DNA of 64,000 nt from UBA1672 sp964352665 (GTDB taxonomy: Bacteria; Pseudomonadota; Alphaproteobacteria; Micavibrionales; Micavibrionaceae), in contig CAYGSJ010000006.1 of NCBI GenBank assembly GCA_964352665.1, positions 91,380 through 155,379 of the forward strand, read 5' to 3'. The notes under the pieces were generated by a model. That model was not told the origin of the DNA. It worked only from the letters and a program-made list of their open reading frames with translations, and ran no database searches. This document shows, one piece after another, positions 1-8,301 of this stretch. A program made the translations under genes and the position numbers. How positions within the stretch are numbered: the stretch's first letter is position 1; each line of letters opens with the position of its first letter.

Positions 1-972
1 GTTGAGGCTGTTCTTAATCTACGTTTGCGCCGGTTGCATAAGCTGGAAGAAATTGAAATTAAAACAGAGCATGACGAACTTGAAAAAGAGCGTGACGAAC
101 TTATGAAGCTCATTAAGTCAGAGGCTCGTCAGTGGACGAAAATCAAGAAACAAATCAAACATATTAAAACGCTGTTTGGTGAAGATACTGAACTGGGGCG
201 GCGCCGTACCACAATTGGAGCGGCTTTGGTGCCTATGGCAGTCGATCTTGACTCCGTCATGATTGAGAAAGAGCCGGTAACAATCATTAGTTCCTCTCAA
301 GGCTGGATAAAGGCAATGAAAGGCCATGGTCATAAAGCAAGCGAGATTAAATATAAAGATGGAGATCGGGGCCAATTTGTTATTGAAGCCCAAACAACAG
401 ACAAGCTTGTGGTTTTTGCCACGAATGGAAGATTCTATACTCTTGGATGTGATAAGTTGCCATCTGGACGGGGTTTTGGCGAGCCTGTGCGTATTATGAT
501 TGATGTGCCAAATGATGCAGATATTGTGGATATGCGTGTTCATAAGCCCGGGCAAAAAATGTTGGTCGCATCTACAGATGGACGGGGTTTCACTGTTAAT
601 GCTGATGATGTTCTGGCGCAGACCAAAACAGGTAAGCAGGTATTGAATGTCTCTGGAAAGGTCGAGGCTGTTCTGTGTCGCTATGTTGAAGATGGCGATG
701 ATCACGTTGCTGTTATCGGTAAAAACCGTAAAATGCTGGTTTTCCCGCTGGATGAATTGCCAGAAATGAGCAAAGGGAAGGGCGTAATATTACAAAAATT
801 CAAGGATGGAGGTTTGTGTGATGCAAAGACGTTTAATCTTGAAGAAGGGCTTTCTTACAAATACGGAGCAGGATCAACTGTGGTTGACGATATAGCGCCG
901 TGGATTGGTAAGAGGGCCGCAGCAGGGCGCCTCCCCCCTAATGGATTTCCCAAAAATAATCGCTTTGATTAA
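1..972 (+). CDS. parC: DNA topoisomerase IV subunit A, C-terminal part (5' truncated by window edge)
   Basis: The reading frame is open from the first base, so the start and the catalytic tyrosine domain lie outside the window. The 323 residues seen comprise the end of the coiled-coil tower (RLRRLHKLEEIEIK, then a Glu/Lys-rich helix) and the C-terminal beta-pinwheel that wraps DNA, with repeated blade motifs such as GRGF and MSKGKGV. ParC pairs with ParE to decatenate daughter chromosomes; the parE gene is on the minus strand near 41-43 kb, so the two subunits are not co-transcribed. ParC rather than GyrA is favoured by the short C-terminal domain, the IGKRAAAGR end and the parE in the same window; no clear GyrA-box is seen. 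Confidence 0.9.
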   Translation, partial: VEAVLNLRLRRLHKLEEIEIKTEHDELEKERDELMKLIKSEARQWTKIKKQIKHIKTLFGEDTELGRRRTTIGAALVPMAVDLDSVMIEKEPVTIISSSQGWIKAMKGHGHKASEIKYKDGDRGQFVIEAQTTDKLVVFATNGRFYTLGCDKLPSGRGFGEPVRIMIDVPNDADIVDMRVHKPGQKMLVASTDGRGFTVNADDVLAQTKTGKQVLNVSGKVEAVLCRYVEDGDDHVAVIGKNRKMLVFPLDELPEMSKGKGVILQKFKDGGLCDAKTFNLEEGLSYKYGAGSTVVDDIAPWIGKRAAAGRLPPNGFPKNNRFD

Positions 973-984
973 ATAAATACAATA

Positions 985-1953
985 TCAGGGGAATTCAACT
1001 ATTCCCGGTGTTTTACGATAGGGGCTTTTAGGCTCCGAGTTCAATTGATAGGGTTCTTCTTCCTCGATATAACCTCCGTCCTCGTCTTCTTCATCAGGAG
1101 GAAGAGGGTTCGTAATATCTTCTTTCAATAAGATAAGGGTAATGCGCCTATTTCTAGAGTCAAGCGGGTCATCAACAATTAGCGGCACTGTATCAGCTTT
1201 GCCCATGACATTATTCACACGCTCTTTTGGCATGCCGGATTCTAACATCACACGGCGGGAAGCATTGGCGCGATCAGATGAAAGCTCCCAGTTTGTGTAT
1301 GTTGCGCCCTCGGCATAGCGTGTTGCGTCTGTGTGGCCACGAATGGAGAGTTCGTTAGGCATATCAAGAACAACACCTGTGATCTGTTCGAGCAACATAC
1401 GTGTTTTTTCAAACATTTTAGAACTTCCCGGAGGAAACATGGCTTCTCCATCCTGGTCAATAATCTGAATGCGCAGGCCCTCGGGGGTCATGTCAATCAG
1501 GATGTTCTTGGATAATTTAGCAAGCTCCTTATTCTTCTCTATTGTTTCTTTTATTTTTTCAGCAGCCTTCTCGAAGCGCTTTTTTTCTGCGGCTTCTCTT
1601 GCTTTTGCAACTTTTGATTTTTCAAGTGTCCCGCGTTTTCTATCTTGCTGTGGTTGCTGTGGGATGAGAGGGTTTTTTTGTGAGGCCATTGATCCTTCAG
1701 GTGACATTGTGAGTCCGCCCATAACACCACCTGATCCGCTTTCACTTTTTGAGGCGACTGTGGGGGTAGGGCTAAAATAATCTGAGATTGCATTTCTTTG
1801 TTCTTGCGTTGTGACGTTGAGCAACCACATCAACAGAAAGAAGGCCATCATGGCAGTCACAAAGTCTGCATATGCAACCTTCCATGCTCCTCCACGGTGA
1901 GTGTAGGGCAGTTTTATAATTTTAATTATTATCTGCTCGTTACTAACCATCAA
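985..1953 (-). CDS. motB: Flagellar motor stator protein MotB
   Basis: Stator subunit that anchors the proton channel to peptidoglycan. The N-terminus carries the MotB hallmark GGAWKVAYADFVTAMMAFF, in which Asp30 is the expected proton-binding residue at the start of the single membrane helix (about 29-46). A charged, Lys/Glu-rich linker follows, then an OmpA-type peptidoglycan-binding domain with IRGHTDATRY and NRRI. At 322 residues it is near the usual length; the C-terminus is acidic and proline-rich. The ATG at 1953 has AAGGA six bases upstream; the next codon is also ATG. It lies 9 bases downstream of motA, so the two are one operon. The Asp suggests a proton rather than a sodium motor, though that cannot be settled from this residue alone. 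Confidence 0.95.
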   Translation of the reverse strand: MMVSNEQIIIKIIKLPYTHRGGAWKVAYADFVTAMMAFFLLMWLLNVTTQEQRNAISDYFSPTPTVASKSESGSGGVMGGLTMSPEGSMASQKNPLIPQQPQQDRKRGTLEKSKVAKAREAAEKKRFEKAAEKIKETIEKNKELAKLSKNILIDMTPEGLRIQIIDQDGEAMFPPGSSKMFEKTRMLLEQITGVVLDMPNELSIRGHTDATRYAEGATYTNWELSSDRANASRRVMLESGMPKERVNNVMGKADTVPLIVDDPLDSRNRRITLILLKEDITNPLPPDEEDEDGGYIEEEEPYQLNSEPKSPYRKTPGIVEFP

Positions 1954-1962
1954 ACATCCTTA

Positions 1963-2853
1963 TTAAGCAGCCGGAGCAGGCAACTCATTTAAAATTTCCT
2001 CTAACTCTAAAAATGTAGGTTGAAGATTATGTGGCAGTGCTTTACGTGCAAACTCCACAGCAACCTGCGGTGCAGCGCCTGTAAGAAAAGCGACAATCCC
2101 GGCTTTTAAAACTTTGTAATACATAATTTCAGAATCTGCCTTTTCCGTCATCGCTTGTGAAATAGGTCCAAATATACCATAGGACAGCCATACCCCCAGA
2201 AACGTACCGACCAAAGCACCACCAATCAGCTTTCCCAGTACTTCGGGAGGTTCGGAAATAGAAGCCATTGTTTTTATGACACCAAGCACAGCAGCAACAA
2301 TACCAAGTGCAGGAATACCTTCGGCCATATGGTGCACGGCGTGCCCGGGATGATGCTCATGATGCGCTATTTCTTCAATTTCTTTGTCCATCAGGCTGCC
2401 TATTTGACCTGGATCCTCATTTCCTAGGGAAATAATCCTGAAATAATCACACAGAAAAGTTACGGCATGATGGTTGCCATAGAATTTGGGGAATTGCTTG
2501 AAAATCTCGCTTTCTTCAGGATTTTCAACATGGGGCTCAAGGGCCAGAAAACCCTTTTGGCGAGCAAGCTTAAAGAGCGTAAACATCATGCTAAGTAGTT
2601 CTACGTAGTCTTCCTTGGTATAGGCGAAAGGTTTTACAAGGCTATTGAAGTATTTCATTGTGCTTTTTACGGTGTCCATAGAGTTGGCAATCAGGAAAGC
2701 GGCAATAGCACAGCCCATAATAACCATAATTTCACCGGGGGCGTTAGGCAGAATAACACCAGTGACAAGGTGCATGGCTTTCTCAAAGCCTGCAGTAAGA
2801 ACCAGACCACCAAAAGTACAGCCAAATACAAGCAGGATGCCTAGAAGCTTCAT
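1963..2853 (-). CDS. motA: Flagellar motor stator protein MotA
   Basis: Forms the stator ion channel with MotB and contacts the rotor protein FliG through its cytoplasmic loop. The 296-residue length matches E. coli MotA. Membrane helices are visible near residues 4-24, 35-52, 175-195 and 205-225; the conserved prolines lie in EGIPALGIVAAVLGVIKTM and in the following helix region (FGPISQAM). A His-rich stretch (HHEHHPGHAVHH) precedes the third helix; similar His clusters occur in other alphaproteobacterial MotA proteins. First gene of a motA-motB pair, far from other flagellar genes apart from a FliL-like gene at 11 kb. Confidence 0.95.
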   Translation of the reverse strand: MKLLGILLVFGCTFGGLVLTAGFEKAMHLVTGVILPNAPGEIMVIMGCAIAAFLIANSMDTVKSTMKYFNSLVKPFAYTKEDYVELLSMMFTLFKLARQKGFLALEPHVENPEESEIFKQFPKFYGNHHAVTFLCDYFRIISLGNEDPGQIGSLMDKEIEEIAHHEHHPGHAVHHMAEGIPALGIVAAVLGVIKTMASISEPPEVLGKLIGGALVGTFLGVWLSYGIFGPISQAMTEKADSEIMYYKVLKAGIVAFLTGAAPQVAVEFARKALPHNLQPTFLELEEILNELPAPAA

Positions 2854-3057
2854 TGTCTGGTTTTATCCTTTCTCACCGTGCGTATCCAAAATACGCGCAA
2901 GCATTTCTTGCTCAAATACAACAAATAAAGCCCGCAGAAACAGGGCTATACGCAGAATATAGAAATGAACGCAGCAGAATCGCTATAGATCCGAATTTAG
3001 TATAGTCCCATTGTGCGTGTTTTTTCGTTAAAAATCAAGAAACTGGAATATTTTTTT

Positions 3058-3078
3058 AAATAATGCACAGCATTATTT
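3058..3078 (-). terminator. Short perfect hairpin overlapping the end of hemB
   Basis: AAATAATGC and GCATTATTT form a 9-bp stem around a 3-base loop; the hemB stop codon is inside the right arm. On the minus strand it is followed by an A-run rather than a U-run, so it is a poor intrinsic terminator. It may instead protect the 3' end of the hemB transcript. Confidence 0.3.
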
Positions 3079-4065
3079 ATGCAGCAGCCGCGCAATATCC
3101 TTTGCAGCATAAGTGAGTATGCCATCCGCCCCTGCCCTCTTAAAAGAAATCATTGTTTCCATAATAACATCATTATAGTCAAGCCAGCTTTGATCACAGG
3201 CGGCGCGCAACATCGCATACTCTCCACTAACATGATATGCGAAGGTTGGAACATTAAATTCGGTTTTGACTCTTCTAATAATATCAAGGTAAGGCATGCC
3301 GGGTTTTACCATCACCATGTCTGCGCCCTCTTGCAGATCCATGGCAATTTCCTGAAGTGCTTCATCGGAGTTGGCAGGGTTCATTTGGTAGGTTTTTTTA
3401 TCGCCTTGGAGAAATCCGGAAGATTGAACGGCCTCCCTGAATGGCCCATAAAACCCCGACGCATATTTTGCGGCGTAGGAAAGAATCATAATATTTTGAT
3501 GGTTTTGTTTGTCTAATGTTTTTCGAATTTCTCCAATTCTTCCATCCATCATATCCGAGGGGGCTATAATATCTGCGCCTGCATCGGCTTGCACTAGTGC
3601 TTGCTTGCAAAGAATTTCAATTGTTGCATCATTCAAAATTTCTTCGCCTTGGAGCAAACCATCATGCCCGTGACTTGTATAAGGATCGAGAGCAACATCC
3701 GTTATGATACCCACTTCAGGCACTGAATCTTTTACTGACTTAATTGCCCGGCAAATAAGATTATCGGGATTATAGGCCTCTTTTCCATCGTCGGCTTTTT
3801 TGTCCGAGGGTGTGATTGGGAATAATGCAACAGCTGCAATACCTAGATTTTTGGCTTCTGTAACTTCTTTTACTAAAAGATCAATTGAGTACCGGTTTAC
3901 ACCAGGCATGGAAGAGACTGATTCGGTTGTATTTTTTCCTTCAATGACAAATACAGGCCATATCAGGTCTTTAACACCAACCTGATTTTCCTCCACCAAA
4001 TCCCTTATCCACTGGCTTGAACGAAGGCGACGCATGCGTTTTAGTGGGAAAGAGCCATAATTCAT
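3073..4065 (-). CDS. hemB: Delta-aminolevulinic acid dehydratase (porphobilinogen synthase), zinc-free metal-site type
   Basis: Condenses two 5-aminolevulinate molecules to porphobilinogen in haem synthesis. Both Schiff-base lysine motifs are present: SYAAKYASGFYGPFREA and MVKPGMPYLD. The segment that binds catalytic zinc in zinc-dependent enzymes through three cysteines reads DVALDPYTSHGHDG here, with Ala and Asp in place of Cys, as in magnesium-dependent enzymes of Pseudomonas and rhizobia. I chose ATG at 4065 (330 residues) because AGGA sits 8-9 bases upstream; a longer in-frame TTG start at 4080 has no ribosome-binding site. It is divergent from the MarR-family gene at 4194 and shares a 128-base control region with it. 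Confidence 0.95.
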   Translation of the reverse strand: MNYGSFPLKRMRRLRSSQWIRDLVEENQVGVKDLIWPVFVIEGKNTTESVSSMPGVNRYSIDLLVKEVTEAKNLGIAAVALFPITPSDKKADDGKEAYNPDNLICRAIKSVKDSVPEVGIITDVALDPYTSHGHDGLLQGEEILNDATIEILCKQALVQADAGADIIAPSDMMDGRIGEIRKTLDKQNHQNIMILSYAAKYASGFYGPFREAVQSSGFLQGDKKTYQMNPANSDEALQEIAMDLQEGADMVMVKPGMPYLDIIRRVKTEFNVPTFAYHVSGEYAMLRAACDQSWLDYNDVIMETMISFKRAGADGILTYAAKDIARLLHK

Positions 4066-4121
4066 CTTGAATTCCTGCAAGTTTTAGAGTTCATTAAGGT
4101 ATAAAGATATATAAAATCACT

Positions 4122-4154
4122 TTGCGGTTATATCAACTTTAATTATGATTAACC
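4122..4154 (+). promoter_or_regulatory. Promoter with overlapping imperfect inverted repeat, MarR-family gene
   Basis: TTGCGG at 4122-4127 and TATGAT at 4144-4149 are separated by 16 bases. An imperfect dyad (GGTTATATCA at 4126-4135 against TGATTAACC at 4146-4154, one bulged base) covers the spacer and -10 box. MarR proteins often bind such dyads in their own promoter, so autoregulation, possibly with hemB, is inferred. No binding data are implied. Confidence 0.4.
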
Positions 4155-4193
4155 CTCTGATAAGGTCATGACAAAATATCTGGAGATAATAAC

Positions 4194-4652
4194 GTGACAA
4201 CACCCTATTACGAAGCCATTCAATTAATCGAACGATTACACCGTCATTTTTTGGATGTTTTAAAAGTCGAACTCGATAAGAAAAATATTCAGGACATTAA
4301 CAACGTTCAGTGCATGATCCTCTATAATGTGGGTGAAGACGAGATGACTGTCGGGGAACTGACGATCCGTGGTTATTATCTTGGTTCCAATGTGTCCTAC
4401 AATGTTAAAAAGATGGTAGAAAACGACTATCTGGTTCAGGAGCGTTCCGTGCATGACAAAAGATCTATCCGCGTCAGGCTATCAGATAAGGGTATTGATC
4501 TTCGCCGGATGATTTCAGAAATGTTTGATAGGCATGAAACGCAAATTGACGGAACAGAAATTACTAACGAGCGCCTTGTTGATTTAAACCAGACCCTTAA
4601 GATGCTTGAGAGATTCTGGGCCCAGCAGACTAATTTCGGTAGTGGTTTTTAA
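4194..4652 (+). CDS. MarR-family winged-helix regulator, LdtR-like
   Basis: A 152-residue winged-helix protein. The recognition-helix region reads GYYLGSNVSYNVKKMVENDYL and is followed by a wing with VHDKRSIRVRLSDKG, both typical of the alphaproteobacterial MarR subgroup that includes LdtR of Liberibacter, which controls an L,D-transpeptidase gene and stress tolerance. The N-terminal ERLHRHFLDVLK helix is also characteristic of that group. The start is GTG at 4194 with GGAGATAA upstream. It is followed after 23 bases by a small conserved gene and then rpiB. Its targets cannot be told from this window. Confidence 0.75.
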   Translation: MTTPYYEAIQLIERLHRHFLDVLKVELDKKNIQDINNVQCMILYNVGEDEMTVGELTIRGYYLGSNVSYNVKKMVENDYLVQERSVHDKRSIRVRLSDKGIDLRRMISEMFDRHETQIDGTEITNERLVDLNQTLKMLERFWAQQTNFGSGF

Positions 4653-4675
4653 TCTTTCTAAAAAAGCCTAAGCAA

Positions 4676-4879
4676 ATGGACAAGCACAACCTTAATGGAC
4701 GTGAAGTCATAATTGAATTCCATGCAGTCGGGAACGTAGTGAAGGTGTCTGCTATGGACACTAATTCTCTAACCGAAATATCTATACAGGGTCCCGCAAC
4801 ATCCTCCAGAGATATTTTAGAGCGAAACGCCCTTAAGCGCCTTGAGTATGTTTTAAAAAAGAAGGGATTGATTTCCTGA
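4676..4879 (+). CDS. Small conserved alphaproteobacterial protein, resembles DUF6898
   Basis: A 67-residue protein with the pattern REVIIEFHAVGNVVKVSAMD, then ISIQGPA and a C-terminal helix ending in LKRLEYVLKKKG. It matches my memory of a small uncharacterised family (DUF6898) found beside rpiB and glyA in alphaproteobacteria; function unknown. No membrane segment or signal peptide. It has no strong ribosome-binding site (AAAAAAGCCTAAGCAA before ATG) and may be translated by coupling to the regulator gene 23 bases upstream. Confidence 0.6.
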   Translation: MDKHNLNGREVIIEFHAVGNVVKVSAMDTNSLTEISIQGPATSSRDILERNALKRLEYVLKKKGLIS

Positions 4880-4948
4880 GGGTTTAATGACTATATATTG
4901 TATCTCTTTATTCACATTTTGATGCACAGATAGTGCAAAAGGACTGCA

Positions 4949-5383
4949 ATGAGAAAAATCGCTATAGCGAGTGATCATGGGGGATACACGCTAAAAGAGG
5001 CTGTCAAATTACATTTTTCAGACAAGGTCGAATTTGTCGATCTTGGCACAACATCTAGGGATTCAGTTGATTATCCTGAATATGGGCAAGCTGTTGCAAA
5101 AAGCGTCAAAAATGGGGACGTGGATACAGGAATCATAATATGTGGTTCCGGTATTGGGATTTCGATAGCTGCAAACCGTTATCCAGAGGTAAGGGCTGCT
5201 TTATGTACAGATGTAACAATGGCCAGATTATGCCGCCAGCATAACGATGCAAATGTTCTGGCATTGGGGGAGCGTATTACAGGCATTGAAGTGGCTTGTG
5301 AAATCGTCGAGACATTTTTAAATACACAATTTGAGGGCGGTCGCCATCAACGCCGTGTAGAGAAACTTTCAAACACAGATTAA
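4949..5383 (+). CDS. rpiB: Ribose 5-phosphate isomerase B
   Basis: Interconverts ribose 5-phosphate and ribulose 5-phosphate. The N-terminus IAIASDHGGYTLKE is the RpiB nucleotide-fold signature, ICGSGIGISIAANR is the substrate loop containing the usual active-site region (CGSGIG), and CRQHNDANVLALGER is the second conserved block. At 144 residues it has normal length for the family. AAGGA lies 8 bases before the ATG. It ends 18 bases before the glyA start, so the two are expected to be co-transcribed. Confidence 0.95.
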   Translation: MRKIAIASDHGGYTLKEAVKLHFSDKVEFVDLGTTSRDSVDYPEYGQAVAKSVKNGDVDTGIIICGSGIGISIAANRYPEVRAALCTDVTMARLCRQHNDANVLALGERITGIEVACEIVETFLNTQFEGGRHQRRVEKLSNTD

Positions 5384-5401
5384 TCAATGGAGGACAAAAC
5401 T

Positions 5402-6715
5402 ATGAGCAATGCCGCAGAAAAACTGAAAGTGTCAGGGTATGAGGGCTTCTTTATAGATGATCTTCAAAATGTTGATCCGGATATTTACGAGAGCATCCAG
5501 AACGAATTGGATAGGCAAAAAACTCAAATAGAACTTATTGCTTCGGAAAATATTGTGTCTCGTGCGGTGCTTCAAGCTCAGGGTTCTGTTCTTACAAACA
5601 AATACGCAGAAGGCTATCCAGGGCGTCGTTATTACGGTGGGTGCGAATTTGTTGATGTTGTCGAAAATATTGCACGAGAGCGTGCAAAGGAATTGTTTGG
5701 CGCAAAATATGCAAATGTACAACCTAATTCCGGTTCTCAGGCAAACCAAGGTGTTATGCAGGCTTTACTACAGCCGGGTGATACAATTCTCGGGATGTCT
5801 CTGGCGGCTGGCGGTCATCTGACGCACGGTGCGGCGCCAAACCAATCAGGGAAGTGGTTTAATGCTATCCAGTATGGCGTTCGGGAATCCGATTCTTTGC
5901 TTGATTATGAAGAGGTTGAGAAACTGGCGCAGGAGCATAAGCCCAAAATGATTATTGCCGGCGCTTCGGCATATCCTCGCCATATAGATTTTGAACGCTT
6001 CAGAAAAATTGCAGATTCTATAGGGGCATATTTGTTTGTAGATATGGCGCATTATGCCGGTCTGATTGCTGCAGGGACGTATCCTTCTCCTGTGCCGCAT
6101 GCGCATGTGGTGACAACGACAACACATAAAACTTTACGCGGGCCGCGTGGAGGTATGATTTTAACCAATGATCTGGATATTTTCAAAAAGCTGAATTCAG
6201 CTATTTTCCCGGGAATTCAGGGTGGGCCGCTGATGCATGTGATTGCTGGAAAAGCGGTAGCTTATGGGGAGGCTTTGCGTCCTGAGTTTAAGGCTTATGG
6301 ACAGGCCGTGATTGATAATGCACGCGTATTAGCAGCAACACTTAAAGAGGGTGGTGTTGATATTGTTTCGGGTGGAACAGATAGCCATATCGTTCTGGTT
6401 GATTTGAGACCCAAGGGGTTGACCGGTAAAGACGCCGAGATATCTCTTGAGCGCGCGGGGATGACGTGTAACAAAAATGCCGTCCCATTTGATCCAGCGC
6501 CGCCTATGGTAACTTCTGGCGTGCGCTTGGGTACACCGGCAGCTACAAGTCGTGGTTTTGGTCCAGAGGAGTTCAAACAGGTTGGTCAATATACCATTGA
6601 GGTCCTTGATGGGCTTAAAGAAAATGGGGTAGAAGGGAATGCTGCGGTAGAGGCTGCGGTGCATAAAAAAGTTGACGAGTTATGTGCACGTTTTCCTATT
6701 TATCCCAATGAATAA
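5402..6715 (+). CDS. glyA: Serine hydroxymethyltransferase
   Basis: PLP enzyme that converts serine and tetrahydrofolate to glycine and methylene-tetrahydrofolate. Visible signatures are LIASENIVS near the N-terminus, YAEGYPGRRYYGG, the DMAHYAGLIA block and the PLP-lysine segment TTTTHKTLRGPRGG. I place the start at ATG 5402 (437 residues), because GGAGG lies 8 bases upstream; an upstream in-frame ATG at 5387 overlaps that very ribosome-binding site. Compared with E. coli the N-terminus is about 20 residues longer, as in other alphaproteobacteria. nrdR follows after 17 bases. Confidence 0.97.
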   Translation: MSNAAEKLKVSGYEGFFIDDLQNVDPDIYESIQNELDRQKTQIELIASENIVSRAVLQAQGSVLTNKYAEGYPGRRYYGGCEFVDVVENIARERAKELFGAKYANVQPNSGSQANQGVMQALLQPGDTILGMSLAAGGHLTHGAAPNQSGKWFNAIQYGVRESDSLLDYEEVEKLAQEHKPKMIIAGASAYPRHIDFERFRKIADSIGAYLFVDMAHYAGLIAAGTYPSPVPHAHVVTTTTHKTLRGPRGGMILTNDLDIFKKLNSAIFPGIQGGPLMHVIAGKAVAYGEALRPEFKAYGQAVIDNARVLAATLKEGGVDIVSGGTDSHIVLVDLRPKGLTGKDAEISLERAGMTCNKNAVPFDPAPPMVTSGVRLGTPAATSRGFGPEEFKQVGQYTIEVLDGLKENGVEGNAAVEAAVHKKVDELCARFPIYPNE

Positions 6716-6732
6716 CGAAGTGAGAGCATAAC

Positions 6733-7212
6733 ATGCGCTGTCCGTTTTGTGGAAGTGATGAAACACAAGTAAAAGACTCAAGGCCGACGGAAGATAATTC
6801 AACCATTCGGCGGCGTCGGTCTTGTCCGGATTGTGAGCAGAGGTTCACAACCTTTGAGCGTGTTCAGTTGCGCGAGATGACGGTTTTAAAGGGCGGCGGC
6901 AGAAAACAGCCCTTCGACAGAGATAAGATCATACGTTCAATGCAGGTTGCCCTACGTAAAAGACCTGTGGAACTCGAGGCTATTGAGGAAGAAGCCAACA
7001 AGATTGTCAGGATTCTTGAGTCACAGGGTGAAGCAGAAGTGCATTCAGACAAAATAGGTGAGCTTGTTATGGATGCTTTGACCCGTTTGGATGCTGTCGG
7101 CTATATCAGGTTTGCCTCTGTTTATAAGGATTTTCGTGATCCTGAGGACTTTAATGACTTTCTCAGTAAAGTCACTCATATGAAAGAACCCAAAAAACGC
7201 AAAAAGGCCTGA
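6733..7212 (+). CDS. nrdR: Transcriptional repressor NrdR
   Basis: Represses ribonucleotide reductase genes according to ATP/dATP status. The N-terminal zinc ribbon has four cysteines (MRCPFCGSDE and RRSCPDCEQRF), and the ATP-cone domain follows with VLKGGGRKQPFDRDKI and ends in the conserved YIRFASVYKDF. Length 159 residues; the C-terminal tail is Lys-rich. It sits between glyA and ribD, the usual alphaproteobacterial and gammaproteobacterial neighbourhood, and is separated from ribD by only 3 bases after the stop codon. Confidence 0.97.
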   Translation: MRCPFCGSDETQVKDSRPTEDNSTIRRRRSCPDCEQRFTTFERVQLREMTVLKGGGRKQPFDRDKIIRSMQVALRKRPVELEAIEEEANKIVRILESQGEAEVHSDKIGELVMDALTRLDAVGYIRFASVYKDFRDPEDFNDFLSKVTHMKEPKKRKKA

Positions 7213-7215
7213 GCC

Positions 7216-8301
7216 ATGAGCTCGTCTGCAGACACCCATTATATGAGAAGCGCTATATCTCTAGCGCGCAGAGGGCTTGGCCGAACATGGCCTAATCCTT
7301 CCGTGGGGTGCGTTATTGTTAAGGGCGGGCATGTTATTGCTCGTGCCCGCACACAAGATGGCGGTCGGCCACATGCAGAAAAGGAAGCACTGGATGCCGC
7401 AGGGCAAAGTGCAAAGGGTGCAACATTATATGTGACACTTGAGCCTTGTTCACATAAGGGGGAAACAGGTGCTTGTGTCGATGCTATAATTAAATCCGGC
7501 GTTCAGCGCGTAGTGATGGGGGTGGATGACGTTGACCCTCGTGTTGCCGGCAAGTCAGAAGAAATTCTAAGAGATGCAGGAATTGAGGTTGTTTCGGGCA
7601 TTCTTCAAGAGGAATGTGAAAAGGTCAATGCCGGCTTTTTTACTAAAATAAGAAAATCGAGGCCGTTTGTAACACTCAAAATAGCCTGTACTCTGGATGG
7701 AAAAATTGCATGTGCCTCTGGCGAAAGCCAATGGATTACCGGTGAAACTGCGCGTCATCATGTGCAGCATATACGCGCACAACATGATGCAATTCTAGTT
7801 GGAGTTGGGACAGTTTTAACAGATGATCCTTTGCTTACAACACGCTTAAAAGGCATAGACCATAAGTCTGTGCGCATTGTTCTAGATAACAATTTAAGGA
7901 CACCTGTGGATAGCAGGCTTGTACAAAGTGCGAACGGCACTCCTTTGTGGATACTTCATAAGGAGAAAAGCAGCAGTAAAGCATTGGAAAATAAAGCTGC
8001 TGTGTTACATCAGGTGGATTGCAATAATCTTGAGCAAGTATTAGAACTGTTGGCAGATCAGGGGATAACACGTGTGTTAATTGAAGGTGGTGCAGGGGTT
8101 CATACATCGTTTTTAAGAGCCGGCTTGTACGATGAAGTTGTGGTCTACCGCGCACCTACAGTTTTAGGTGATGAAGCAAAAGCGGCTGTTAATGGGTTTA
8201 ATATTGTGACCCTGAAAGAACGACACGATTTGACGCTGAAGTCAGTAGAGGCATTAGGGCAGGATACGTTAGAAAGATACAGCAAAAAGGTTGAGGCATA
8301 G
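7216..8301 (+). CDS. ribD: Bifunctional diaminohydroxyphosphoribosylaminopyrimidine deaminase / 5-amino-6-(5-phosphoribosylamino)uracil reductase
   Basis: Second and third steps of riboflavin synthesis. The N-terminal deaminase domain has PNPSVGCVIV, the zinc-binding and catalytic HAE (PHAEKEAL) and the zinc cysteines in EPCSHKGETGAC. The reductase domain begins near residue 145 (RPFVTLKIACTLDGKIA) and contains GESQWITG and the NADPH-binding IEGGAGVHTSFL. At 361 residues it is full length. It directly abuts ribE: the ribE ATG follows the stop codon without a gap, so translational coupling is likely. Confidence 0.97.
   Translation: MSSSADTHYMRSAISLARRGLGRTWPNPSVGCVIVKGGHVIARARTQDGGRPHAEKEALDAAGQSAKGATLYVTLEPCSHKGETGACVDAIIKSGVQRVVMGVDDVDPRVAGKSEEILRDAGIEVVSGILQEECEKVNAGFFTKIRKSRPFVTLKIACTLDGKIACASGESQWITGETARHHVQHIRAQHDAILVGVGTVLTDDPLLTTRLKGIDHKSVRIVLDNNLRTPVDSRLVQSANGTPLWILHKEKSSSKALENKAAVLHQVDCNNLEQVLELLADQGITRVLIEGGAGVHTSFLRAGLYDEVVVYRAPTVLGDEAKAAVNGFNIVTLKERHDLTLKSVEALGQDTLERYSKKVEA

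Noticed and set aside
118..705. 195-residue antisense open frame inside parC
   Set aside because: Shadow of the parC frame; Cys/His/Ile-rich composition, no motif, no ribosome-binding site.
4880..6732. Glycine or SAM riboswitch near glyA
   Set aside because: The gaps are 18-69 bases, too short for a known aptamer, and no conserved core was recognised.
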